Of a stretch of 64,000 bases of DNA, positions 1 through 7,609 are shown piece after piece. Below the pieces are notes generated by a model that did not search any database, had not been told where the DNA came from, and was given only the letters and a program-made list of their open reading frames with translations. This stretch comes from an uncultured Clostridium sp. GTDB lineage: Bacteria > Bacillota_A > Clostridia > TANB77 > CAG-508. How positions within the stretch are numbered: the stretch's first letter is position 1; every line of letters begins with the position of its first letter. A program made the translations under genes and the position numbers. The stretch is taken from positions 1 to 64,000 of the forward strand of contig CAKNIU010000001.1 in the NCBI GenBank assembly GCA_930980675.1, given 5' to 3'.

Positions 1-236
1 ACTGATACTAGTATTATACAGGGATTTTTTATTCATTTTTACTGTCAAATTCAGGTTTTATCATCAAATATGCATTTTTACAATAAGTTTTGGAATTTTT
101 TTACGAAAAGGATCGTAAAACTTTTAGCAAATTTATGCATAATTGTTATTTAATGTGAATATAATTAAAAGAGAAAATATAACCTTTTACAGCATAGAAA
201 TATAATTTAGAGGAAGGAGAATAATAAACTAGAATT

Positions 237-485
237 ATGGAAGAAAGGTATTTGAGAGATAGATATTTGATAGAAATGACACCAGAGCAAGAAAAAAAAG
301 ATATTTTAAGAAACATATTTCATACAAAGGCAGAGCTCACTAATGCAAATAAAAATTTTGAATTTGCTAACACAAATGAATTAATTGACTATTATGTTTA
401 TAAGATTAAATCAATGCAAGCTCAATTAGATAGCTTAATAAAATTAGCTAAAGAAAAGGGAATAGAGGTGGAAAAATTGGCATAG
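237..485 (+). CDS. yaaL: YaaL-like DUF2508 family protein
   Basis: A small soluble helical protein of 82 residues. The core (about residues 20-75), with an ELIDYYVYKIK segment followed by a run ending in LAKEKGI, resembles DUF2508/YaaL. Placement just before a bofA-like gene is the order known from Bacillus (recR-yaaL-bofA), which strengthens the call. The function of the family is not established. The only purine-rich ribosome site, AGGAAGGAG at 211-219, lies about 17 bases before this ATG, which is long, so the exact start is uncertain. Family call from pattern memory only. Confidence 0.7.
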   Translation: MEERYLRDRYLIEMTPEQEKKDILRNIFHTKAELTNANKNFEFANTNELIDYYVYKIKSMQAQLDSLIKLAKEKGIEVEKLA

Positions 486-671
486 CAAAATGAGCAAATA
501 GCTTTTTACCGTGATAAAAAGTAGGCAAAATAATAATGCAAATTAACAACAAAGTATCATAAAATAATTTGTCCAACATATATTTAAAAAGAACATTAAA
601 GTTCTAAGTAATATATGGAGGAAAGTATGGTATGTAATCAATTTTAATACATAGTCATACGAAAAAATTAA

Positions 672-941
672 ATGAATACAAATGTTTTAATTTCTGTTGT
701 TATTTGCATAGTTTTTTTACTCATATTTGGAAAAATATTTTTATTGCCAATGAAAAAGATCTTTAAGTTTGTTCTTAATACAAGTTTAGGGGCTTTAGCT
801 ATTTTTATTATTAATACAATAGGCACATCTTTTGAATTTCATATAGGATTAAATTTAATTAATGCTATAATTATTGGAATATTGGGCATACCAGGAGCAG
901 TATTATTAATTTTATTAAAATTATTTTGTAACATTGGATAA
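672..941 (+). CDS. bofA: BofA-like inhibitor of pro-sigma-K processing
   Basis: An 89-residue integral membrane protein with three hydrophobic stretches (about 5-25, 35-50 and 60-85) and the BofA signature: a G-x-L-G start to the middle helix, an N-x-x-x-x-x-I-x-G-I-L-G-I-P-G segment near residues 64-78, and a hydrophobic end. BofA holds the SpoIVFB protease inactive in the forespore outer membrane during sporulation. The ATG directly follows an in-frame TAA and has no Shine-Dalgarno sequence. The nearest good site, GGAGG at 617-621, instead fits a six-codon in-frame mini-ORF starting at 627. Initiation may therefore be by re-initiation or on a leaderless sporulation transcript (inference). 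Identity is supported by the adjacent yaaL-like gene. Confidence 0.75.
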   Translation: MNTNVLISVVICIVFLLIFGKIFLLPMKKIFKFVLNTSLGALAIFIINTIGTSFEFHIGLNLINAIIIGILGIPGAVLLILLKLFCNIG

Positions 942-1037
942 AGAATATTTAGTCTTTATCCGTTTTTATTATTTCTCACAGTTTCCTTTATAAATCTACA
1001 TTATAAATATTTTTTAAATTATTTTTTCCTAAATCAT

Positions 1038-1948
1038 CAGGATAAAGACATGAAAAAATTTTAGAAAGTCTAATAAATGTTTAAAAATCAATAAAAAGTA
1101 GTAGTCAAATATCAAAAAATACGGTATAATATCATCGAAATGGAGCAAAAGATAATGAATATAAAAGAAATAGAAAAAAGTAAATTAAAAGAATTAAAGG
1201 AAAAGTCGATGATGTTAAAAGATGAGAGACAAAAAGGCAAAATCACATATAAAATTTGGGATATAGTTGTTGTAGTAATATTAGCAGTTTTAGCAGATTG
1301 TAATGAATGGGAGGAAATAGAAGATTATGCTAAAGACGAAAAGAAATTTTTAAAAACATTTCTAAAACTAACAGGAGGAATTCCATCTGCTAAAACTTAT
1401 GAAAGAGTAATAGGTATAATAGATAGCCAAGAATTAAATAAAATATTTGTTGACTTCATAAAAGAAATACAATTTATGGAAGATAAAACATTTAAAGACA
1501 TATTTTCATTTGATGGAAAAGTTGACCAAGGAAGTGCAAGAAAGAAAGCAAATATAACAGAAGAAGTAAAGCCATTAAATGTTTTAAATGTATATTCAGA
1601 CAAATTAAATATGTGCATAGAGCAAGAACTAATAGAAGAAAAAACAAATGAAATAACAGGAATACCAGAAATAATAAAAAGGTTAGATTTAAAAGGAGTA
1701 ATATGCACATGGGATGCATTGAATACACAAAAAGAGAATGTAAAAGCAGTAATATCTAAAAAAAGTAGAAGAAAAAAGATAAAAAATAAAAGTTTAAAAA
1801 GAATAAGAAAAGATATATCAAGAAATGTAGAAAAAGAAACAATTGAAATCTTTAAAATACTACGTAATTTTAAGACAATAATTATCTCTTAACCAAGTAA
1901 TTATAATGGATACAGACGATGAAAAAAACTTTTCATGTCTTTATCCTG
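1038..1948 (+). mobile_element. Decayed ISAs1-type insertion sequence
   Basis: A 19-bp perfect inverted repeat bounds the element: 1038-1056 (CAGGATAAAGACATGAAAA) and its reverse complement at 1930-1948. Between them lies one ISAs1-type transposase fragment. At about 0.9 kb the element is shorter than a full ISAs1 copy, so internal sequence has been lost. I see no clear target-site duplication. It ends about 20 bp before the mtaB promoter. Confidence 0.75.
1140..1892 (+). pseudogene. ISAs1-family transposase, internally deleted
   Basis: The N-terminal 200 residues look like an ISAs1 transposase: an N-terminal associated domain with the G-G-I-P-S-x-x-T-Y-x-R pattern (about residues 79-89), the first catalytic Asp in the FSFDGK segment, and the second in WDALNTQK. 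After about residue 206 the protein becomes a Lys/Ile-rich tail without the third catalytic region. At 250 residues it is well short of the usual ~370, so it is very likely inactive. A TATAAT box at 1125-1130 lies only 9 bases before the ATG and no ribosome site is visible. Confidence 0.75.
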
Positions 1949-1966
1949 TTTAAACGTAAAAAACTC

Positions 1967-1995
1967 TTGCTTAATTAACATAACAATGTTATAAT
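1967..1995 (+). promoter_or_regulatory. Promoter of mtaB, giving a leaderless transcript
   Basis: TTGCTT (1967-1972), a 17-bp spacer ending in the extended TGT, then TATAAT (1990-1995). The expected first transcribed base is about 2002, three bases before the ATG at 2005, leaving no room for a ribosome-binding site. Confidence 0.75.
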
Positions 1996-2004
1996 ATAGC
2001 CATT

Positions 2005-3474
2005 ATGAAAGTTAAGTTTTATACATTAGGTTGTAAAGTAAATACATACGAAACAGAAGCTATGGAACAGCAGTTTATGACATATGGTTATGAATTAAGT
2101 GAAAATGTGGCAGATATATATGTTATAAACACATGTAGCGTAACTAATATTGCTGAGAGAAAATCAAGGCAGATGATAAGAAGAGCCAAGGAGTTAAATC
2201 CAAAGGCTATTATTGTTGTGTGTGGATGTTATGCACAAACATCTAAAGAAGAGATAGAAAAAATGCCAGAAGTAGACATTGTAATTGGCATAAACGAAAA
2301 GACTAATATTGTTAAAATAGTGGAAGAGTATCTAAACGAGAAACATATTGATAATGATGCTCAAAATAATAGAGCGATAAATAGTGAAAATATAACAGAA
2401 AAAGATAATTTGAAAAATAATTCAAATATTAAAGTTCAAGTCAGTGATGTAATGCATCAAAATAACTACCTAGACTTTGGCACTATAACTTACACAGAGC
2501 TTAACAGAGCAGTTGTAAAGGTGCAAGATGGTTGCGACAGATTTTGCTCATATTGCATTATTCCTTATGCTAGAGGAAAAGTAAGAAGTAGAAACCCTGA
2601 AAGTATTTTAAGAGAAATAGTGCAGATTGCTGGAGAGGGCATAAAAGAAGTTGTAATTACAGGTATACATTTAGCTTCTTTTGGAAAAGATTTTAGTATG
2701 GAAGATGCTGAAAAGTATAGAGAAACTTTTGGATACAACCAAGATTTTAAGCCATTTGACCCAAAAGATGACTTGCATACAGGTGGTTTTAGATTAATTG
2801 AATTACTAGAACAAATAAACAAAGTAAAAGGCATTGAACGAATAAGATTAGGTTCACTAGAACCAAAACTTATTACAGAAGATTTTGTGGCAAGACTAAA
2901 CAAATTAAAAAAGATTTGTCCACATTTTCACTTATCACTTCAAAGTGGATGTGATAAAACTTTAAAAGATATGAATAGAAGATATACAACAGAAGAGTTT
3001 GAAAACTCAGCAAATCTGCTTAGAAAAGTGTATCCTGAGGTAGCACTTACAACTGACATTATTGTAGGATTTCCAAACGAGACAGATGAAGACTTTGAAA
3101 AAACTTATGAATTTCTAAAAAAAATAAAATTCTATAAAATGCATATCTTTAAATATTCTCCTAAAAAGGGAACAGTAGCTATAAAGATGAAAAATCAAGT
3201 TGATGGCAAAATAAAAGAGGAGAGAAGCAAAAGACTTATAGAACTTTCAAATAAAAATCAAAATAAATATAATGAAAGTTATATTGGAAAAAATGTTAAA
3301 ATTTTATTTGAAGAGTACAAAAATGGATATTTCAAAGGTCATACTGCAAATTATATTATGGTCAATGCAAAAGGCGATTTAACAGATGAAAGCAAAATTG
3401 TGAATAAAATTTTGAATGTTCAAATTGAAGAAAATAAAAATGAAGAATTGTATGGAAATTTGAGCATTGTTTAA
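2005..3474 (+). CDS. mtaB: tRNA t6A37 methylthiotransferase MtaB
   Basis: A radical-SAM enzyme that adds a methylthio group to N6-threonylcarbamoyl-adenosine 37 of tRNA. The N-terminal UPF0004 domain has its three iron-sulfur cysteines at about C10 (LGCKVN), C44 (NTCSVTN) and C75 (CGCYAQ). The radical-SAM CxxxCxxC is C177, C181 and C184 in DGCDRFCSYC. A TRAM-like domain closes the protein. At 489 residues it is somewhat long, with low-complexity insertions at about 112-155 and 230-260. The start is fixed by the LGCKVN motif ten residues in. No Shine-Dalgarno sequence precedes it, and the promoter sits right on the start codon. It follows the insertion-sequence relic and probably forms its own unit. 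Confidence 0.93.
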   Translation: MKVKFYTLGCKVNTYETEAMEQQFMTYGYELSENVADIYVINTCSVTNIAERKSRQMIRRAKELNPKAIIVVCGCYAQTSKEEIEKMPEVDIVIGINEKTNIVKIVEEYLNEKHIDNDAQNNRAINSENITEKDNLKNNSNIKVQVSDVMHQNNYLDFGTITYTELNRAVVKVQDGCDRFCSYCIIPYARGKVRSRNPESILREIVQIAGEGIKEVVITGIHLASFGKDFSMEDAEKYRETFGYNQDFKPFDPKDDLHTGGFRLIELLEQINKVKGIERIRLGSLEPKLITEDFVARLNKLKKICPHFHLSLQSGCDKTLKDMNRRYTTEEFENSANLLRKVYPEVALTTDIIVGFPNETDEDFEKTYEFLKKIKFYKMHIFKYSPKKGTVAIKMKNQVDGKIKEERSKRLIELSNKNQNKYNESYIGKNVKILFEEYKNGYFKGHTANYIMVNAKGDLTDESKIVNKILNVQIEENKNEELYGNLSIV

Positions 3475-3567
3475 AGGTTACAATTCACAGCTTAAATAAT
3501 TTACTTAAACTTCAATATACATTCTTTCATATTTCACTTCGCGGAACAGTAAATTATAACAAAACAA

Positions 3568-3595
3568 TTGACAAAATGTAATAAAATGCTAAAAT
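3568..3595 (+). promoter_or_regulatory. Promoter of alaS
   Basis: TTGACA (3568-3573), 16-bp spacer, TAAAAT (3590-3595). This predicts a leader of about 95 bases before the alaS ATG. I see no T-box specifier or antiterminator in that leader. Confidence 0.65.
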
Positions 3596-3697
3596 ATAAG
3601 TATTAAAAAGAGAAAATATAGTTATTAAAAAATTGTTAAAATTAGTTAAGTGAAACCAATTTAACATAATGCAAAATCAAGAAAGGACAAACTTAAA

Positions 3698-5449
3698 ATG
3701 AAAGCAATAGATATTAGAAATAAATACTTAAAATTTTTCGAAAACCATGGACACAAGGTTATTCCTAGTAGTCCATTGATACCAGAAAATGATCCATCAG
3801 TATTATTTACAACTGCTGGTATGCAACCATTAGTACCTTATCTTTTAGGTGAAAAACATCCAGAAGGAAAAAGACTAACAGACTATCAAAAATGTTTGCG
3901 TACAAATGATATTGATGAAGTTGGAGATAATAGACATTTAACATATTTTGAAATGCTTGGTAACTGGTCATTGGGAGATTATTTTAAAGAAGAATCAATT
4001 CAAATGAGTTATGAATTTCTTACAAAGGAACTTGGCATTCCAGCCGAAAAAATATCTGTTACTTGCTTTGCGGGAGATGAAGACTGCCCAAGAGATGAGC
4101 TTACTGCTTCTTGCTGGGAAAAAGCAGGTATTCCAAAAGAAAGAATATATTATTATGGAAAAGATGATAACTGGTGGATAGCAGGTGAAGAAGGACCTTG
4201 TGGACCAGATACGGAAATGTTTTATGATACAGGCAAACCAAAGTGTTCAGAGAATTGTCAGCCATCTTGTGATTGTGGAAAATATGTGGAAATATGGAAT
4301 AATGTTTTCATGGAATATTACAAAAAAGATGGAAAATATACAAAACTAGAACAAAAAAATGTTGATACAGGACTAGGATTAGAAAGAATGGCTATGCTTT
4401 TACAAGGAAAGCAAACTCCATTTGATACTGAACTTTTTAGTCCAGTAATGGAAAGATTGCAAAGCTTAGCAAAAAATGATGATATAGCTAGCAGAAGAAT
4501 TGTAGCAGAGCACATGCGTGCAAGTATGATGATTATTTGTGATGGTGGAAGACCTTCAAACTTAGATAGAGGCTATATTTTAAGAAGACTAATTCGTAGA
4601 ATGACAAGACATTTAAACAAATTACAAATTGATTTAAACGAATTACCAAACTTGATTGAATTAAATATAGAAACATTAAAGGAAATGTATCCAGAGCTAC
4701 AAGAACATAAGCAAGAAATAAAAGACGTAATTGTTGCTGAAAAAGACAAGTTTATGAAAACTTTAAATAATGGTGAAAGAGAATTTAATAAGGTCATAAA
4801 TAGATTAAAAAATCAAGGAATAAACAAAATAGATGGAAAGACAATATTTAACTTATATGAAACATATGGATTCCCACCAGAAGTTACAAAAGATTTAGCA
4901 ACAGAAAATGGATTTGAAGTTGATTTAAGTGAAGTGGATAAATTGTTTAAAGAGCATCAAGAAAAATCAAGAATGGGTAGTGACCAAAAGTTTAAAGGGG
5001 GCTTAGCAGAGCAAAATGAAAGAACAATAGCTTACCATACAGCAACACACCTTTTAAATGCAGCACTTAAAAAAATTATTGGGCCAAATTCACATCAAAG
5101 AGGATCTAACATTACAACAGAAAGAATGAGATTTGATTTTAACTGTGACCACAAACTTACACCAGAAGAAAAGCAAGCTACTGAAGATTTAGTAAACGAA
5201 TGGATTAAAGAAGATTTACCTGTTACAGTAGAAACAATGAAAAAAGAAGATGCTTTAAAATCAGGAGCTGAATGTATGTTTATAGAAAAATATCCTGATG
5301 AAGTTACTGTTTATACAATAGGAAATGTTTCAAAAGAATTATGTGGTGGACCTCACGTAAAGCATACAGGTGAGCTTGGACATTTCAAAATTACTAAAGA
5401 GGAAGCTAGTTCGCAAGGAGTGAGAAGGATTAAAGCAGTATTGGAATGA
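3698..5449 (+). CDS. alaS: Alanyl-tRNA synthetase, short form without C-Ala domain
   Basis: Charges tRNA-Ala. The class II catalytic domain (residues 1 to ~240) has motif 1/2 features such as FFENHGHKVIPSSPL and RHLTYFEMLGNWS, followed by the tRNA-recognition helices. The editing domain keeps its zinc/editing residues: HxxxH near residues 447-451 (YHTATHLL) and CxxxH near 548-552 (CGGPH). The protein then stops. The C-terminal dimerisation/C-Ala domain of the usual ~870-residue enzyme is absent, and there is no frame break or degenerate coding downstream. Ribosome site AGAAAGGA lies upstream of the ATG. Compact AlaRS forms are known in some bacteria. Whether a second full-length alaS exists elsewhere cannot be seen. 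Confidence 0.92.
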   Translation: MKAIDIRNKYLKFFENHGHKVIPSSPLIPENDPSVLFTTAGMQPLVPYLLGEKHPEGKRLTDYQKCLRTNDIDEVGDNRHLTYFEMLGNWSLGDYFKEESIQMSYEFLTKELGIPAEKISVTCFAGDEDCPRDELTASCWEKAGIPKERIYYYGKDDNWWIAGEEGPCGPDTEMFYDTGKPKCSENCQPSCDCGKYVEIWNNVFMEYYKKDGKYTKLEQKNVDTGLGLERMAMLLQGKQTPFDTELFSPVMERLQSLAKNDDIASRRIVAEHMRASMMIICDGGRPSNLDRGYILRRLIRRMTRHLNKLQIDLNELPNLIELNIETLKEMYPELQEHKQEIKDVIVAEKDKFMKTLNNGEREFNKVINRLKNQGINKIDGKTIFNLYETYGFPPEVTKDLATENGFEVDLSEVDKLFKEHQEKSRMGSDQKFKGGLAEQNERTIAYHTATHLLNAALKKIIGPNSHQRGSNITTERMRFDFNCDHKLTPEEKQATEDLVNEWIKEDLPVTVETMKKEDALKSGAECMFIEKYPDEVTVYTIGNVSKELCGGPHVKHTGELGHFKITKEEASSQGVRRIKAVLE

Positions 5450-5513
5450 TGTTAAATATTGAAAAAACGCAATTATTGTCAAATTAATAAAAAAGAAAGG
5501 GAGAATATGATTA

Positions 5514-5852
5514 ATGGAAGATTGTGTATTTTGTAAAATAATAAAAGGTGAAATTCCTTCAAAAAAAGTGTATGAAGATGATGAAGTTTTAGCATTTTAT
5601 GATATAAATCCAATTACTAAAGTTCATGTACTAGTAATACCAAAAGTTCATATTCAGAGTTTACAGGATTTAAAAGAAGATCACAAAGAATTATTATTTC
5701 ATATATTTGAAACAATAAATAAAGTGGCAGAAATTGTTGGTATAGATAAAACTGGATTTAGAGTAACATCAAATGTAGGAGAAGACGGTGGTCAAGCTGT
5801 AAAACATTTACATTTTCATGTAATGGGTGGAGAAAAATTACCTACTAGATAG
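5514..5852 (+). CDS. HIT-family nucleotide phosphoramidase (HinT-like)
   Basis: A histidine-triad protein of 112 residues, the usual length. The N-terminal CVFCKIIKGEIPS segment and the C-terminal triad HLHFHVMGG (about residues 99-107) are diagnostic. HinT-type enzymes cleave AMP from phosphoramidates such as aminoacyl-AMP. This fits its position 64 bp after alaS, although a functional link is inference. The start is supported by AAAGGGAG at 5496-5503. Confidence 0.93.
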   Translation: MEDCVFCKIIKGEIPSKKVYEDDEVLAFYDINPITKVHVLVIPKVHIQSLQDLKEDHKELLFHIFETINKVAEIVGIDKTGFRVTSNVGEDGGQAVKHLHFHVMGGEKLPTR

Positions 5853-5960
5853 AGTTACAATTGTAAAAATTATTACATAAAACTTAAGAAAAGGACTAGA
5901 TTAATTACAAAAAATATGTTATAATAAATATTGATTAGTCTAGTAAAGAAAGGATGAAAT

Positions 5961-6638
5961 ATGGTAAATTCAAAATATAATAAAGTACTAACTGTAGTTT
6001 TAGTAATAGTAGTAATAATTATATTTGCTCTATTAGGCTTCTGGGGATATCAAACATATAAAAGATACTTCCAAGAAAGAGATATAGATACAGCTTTAGA
6101 AGAATTTAATAAAACAATAATTAATACAACAACAAATCAAAATGAATTTTCAGGAAGTGATCCAATCAATTTTGTGGCTATTGATAATGGGGTCTCAAAC
6201 ACTCCTTCTGGCAATAGTACAAGCAATGATGTGGTAACATATAAAGGTTTTACTGTTGTTGGAAGAATGGAAATTCCTAAAATAGATTTAGACTTACCTG
6301 TCTTAGAAAGAGCAACAAGAAATTCATTAGAGCAATCTATAGGAGTACTTATGGGACCTGGATTAAATCAGGTAGGTAATACTATTATTGTAGGACATAA
6401 TTATAGAAATAGAACATTCTTTTCAAGAAATGATGAATTGGAAAATGGAGATGAAATATATATAACAGACACAGAAGGTACTAGAATAGAATATACAATA
6501 TATAATATATATAACACATCTTCTGAGGATTCTGATTATATTACTAGAGATACAGCTGGAAAAAGAGAAATTTCATTATCTACATGTACTGATGACTCAA
6601 GATACAGATTGGTAATATGGGCAAGAGAGGCAGAGTAG
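5961..6638 (+). CDS. Class A/D-type sortase
   Basis: A membrane-anchored transpeptidase that attaches surface proteins to peptidoglycan or to each other. Residues 1-6 are a short cytoplasmic tail, about 7-29 a signal anchor, then a linker and the sortase barrel. Catalytic residues are visible: H146 in VGHNYRN, C209 in SLSTCTDD, and an Arg shortly after in SRYRL. The RBS is AAAGGA and an extended -10 (TGT TATAAT, 5917-5925) lies upstream. The exact sortase class is uncertain. I found no LPxTG-type gene next to it. Confidence 0.88.
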   Translation: MVNSKYNKVLTVVLVIVVIIIFALLGFWGYQTYKRYFQERDIDTALEEFNKTIINTTTNQNEFSGSDPINFVAIDNGVSNTPSGNSTSNDVVTYKGFTVVGRMEIPKIDLDLPVLERATRNSLEQSIGVLMGPGLNQVGNTIIVGHNYRNRTFFSRNDELENGDEIYITDTEGTRIEYTIYNIYNTSSEDSDYITRDTAGKREISLSTCTDDSRYRLVIWAREAE

Positions 6639-6706
6639 TAATATTATAGATAAATTTATAATTGTAAATATGTGACCAATTTTTAAGAATAAATTATTTA
6701 AAATGG

Positions 6707-6735
6707 TTGACAATATCAAAAAAATGGGGTAGAAT
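6707..6735 (+). promoter_or_regulatory. Promoter of the tRNA-His/tRNA-Gln unit
   Basis: TTGACA (6707-6712), 17-bp spacer, TAGAAT (6730-6735). It lies 22 bases before the tRNA-His 5' end. Confidence 0.75.
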
Positions 6736-6757
6736 ATATAGTGTTGTAATTACAAAT

Positions 6758-6835
6758 GGTGGATTTAGCGTAGTTGGTTAACGCGCCAGTTTGTGGCACT
6801 GGAGACCATGGGTTCGAGTCCCATATTCCACCCCA
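6758..6835 (+). tRNA. tRNA-His (GTG)
   Basis: A full cloverleaf. Acceptor stem 6759-6765 pairs with 6825-6831 (one T-T mismatch). An extra G at 6758 pairs with C at 6832, as expected for tRNA-His. The anticodon is GTG at 6793-6795 in the loop TTGTGGC. The T loop has TTCGAGT, and CCA is encoded at 6833-6835. Confidence 0.95.
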
Positions 6836-6848
6836 TTTATATAAACAT

Positions 6849-6923
6849 TGGGCTGTAGCCAAGCGGTAAGGCACATGACTTTGACTCATGCATGCGCTAG
6901 TTCGAATCTAGCCAGCCCAACCA
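6849..6923 (+). tRNA. tRNA-Gln (TTG)
   Basis: Acceptor stem TGGGCTG (6849-6855) pairs with CAGCCCA (6913-6919). Anticodon loop CTTTGAC carries TTG. The T loop is TTCGAAT and CCA is encoded. It lies 13 bases after tRNA-His, in the same transcript. Confidence 0.95.
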
Positions 6924-6964
6924 AAAAACTATTTCTATTAATAACTTTGAAATATTTAAAAATT

Positions 6965-7009
6965 AAAACTAGCCAACAGATATTTAAAATTTCTGTTGGC
7001 TAGTTTTTT
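6965..7009 (+). terminator. Intrinsic terminator of the tRNA unit
   Basis: A 16-bp stem (6965-6980 with 6992-7007) around an A/T-rich loop, ending in a T run. It lies 42 bases after tRNA-Gln. Confidence 0.85.
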
Positions 7010-7057
7010 GCGTGTTTGAAGATTAATAAATTATGAACTAAAAGTAGTTAGTACTTA

Positions 7058-7174
7058 TTAGCAGCAACCTCTATTATTTCCACCACAGCAGCAGCATATT
7101 AATATTAATAATATAATTATGAAACAGCAGTCATTATCTTTTCCGAAAAAACCACATCCGCATTTATCTGGCAT
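7058..7174 (-). CDS. 38-residue Cys-rich membrane micropeptide 1
   Basis: A short gene on the minus strand, preceded by a strong AAAGGAGG eight bases before the ATG. The peptide has a polar Cys/Gly head (MPDKCGCGFFGKDNDCC), one hydrophobic Ile/Leu segment, then a tail with four consecutive cysteines, GGNN and a final CC. Nine of 38 residues are Cys. Layout and composition match the next micropeptide. It resembles small Gly/Cys-rich single-helix peptides annotated as sporulation-related in Firmicutes, but I do not recognise a specific family and the function is unknown. Confidence 0.7.
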   Translation of the reverse strand: MPDKCGCGFFGKDNDCCFIIILLILICCCCGGNNRGCC

Positions 7175-7249
7175 TTTAGCATCCTCCTTTCTTTTAACTA
7201 CTTTATGAGTAGTTTTTACTTTTTAAAATGCATTTCAAATTGTAAAATA

Positions 7250-7369
7250 CTAGCAACCACAATTGTTGTCATTTCCGCATCCACATCCGCAGTTATTTCC
7301 ACCGCAGTTGCAGCAAAGTAATAAGATTAATATTATGAACCATAACATATCTCCGTTACAACCTCTCAT
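7250..7369 (-). CDS. 39-residue Cys-rich membrane micropeptide 2
   Basis: Minus strand, with GGAGG six bases before the ATG. The peptide starts MRGCNGDM, continues with a hydrophobic WFIILILLL helix, and ends in a Cys/Asn/Gly tail containing CCNCGGNNCGCGCG. It shares the helix-then-GGNN-Cys pattern of the gene just downstream, so the two probably arose by duplication. The cysteine tail suggests metal binding or disulfide cross-linking (inference). No closer family recognised. Confidence 0.7.
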   Translation of the reverse strand: MRGCNGDMLWFIILILLLCCNCGGNNCGCGCGNDNNCGC

Positions 7370-7527
7370 ACTATACCTCCCTCATAAAGAATTCGACTTC
7401 TTTTGTATAATATATACTATTCGGATTTATATAAATTGGTTACCATTTACTATAGTTTTAATTAAAAGACCAATATATGTTATTGATAAGTAAATTTTTA
7501 AAAAATATAGTATATTTTTTTCTTTTA

Positions 7528-7536
7528 TGATATAAT
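7528..7536 (+). promoter_or_regulatory. Extended -10 promoter of mutL
   Basis: TGA followed by TATAAT, with no convincing -35. This is an extended -10 type, about 70 bases before the mutL ATG. Confidence 0.5.
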
Positions 7537-7609
7537 GCAGTCACAAAGAAGAGAAAAATAAGTTTATAAATAATTAAAACTTAAGATAATGGAAAGGATG
7601 AAATATTAA

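Noticed and set aside
3600..3697. T-box riboswitch before alaS
   Set aside because: The leader is only ~95 bases and shows no T-box sequence or antiterminator pair.
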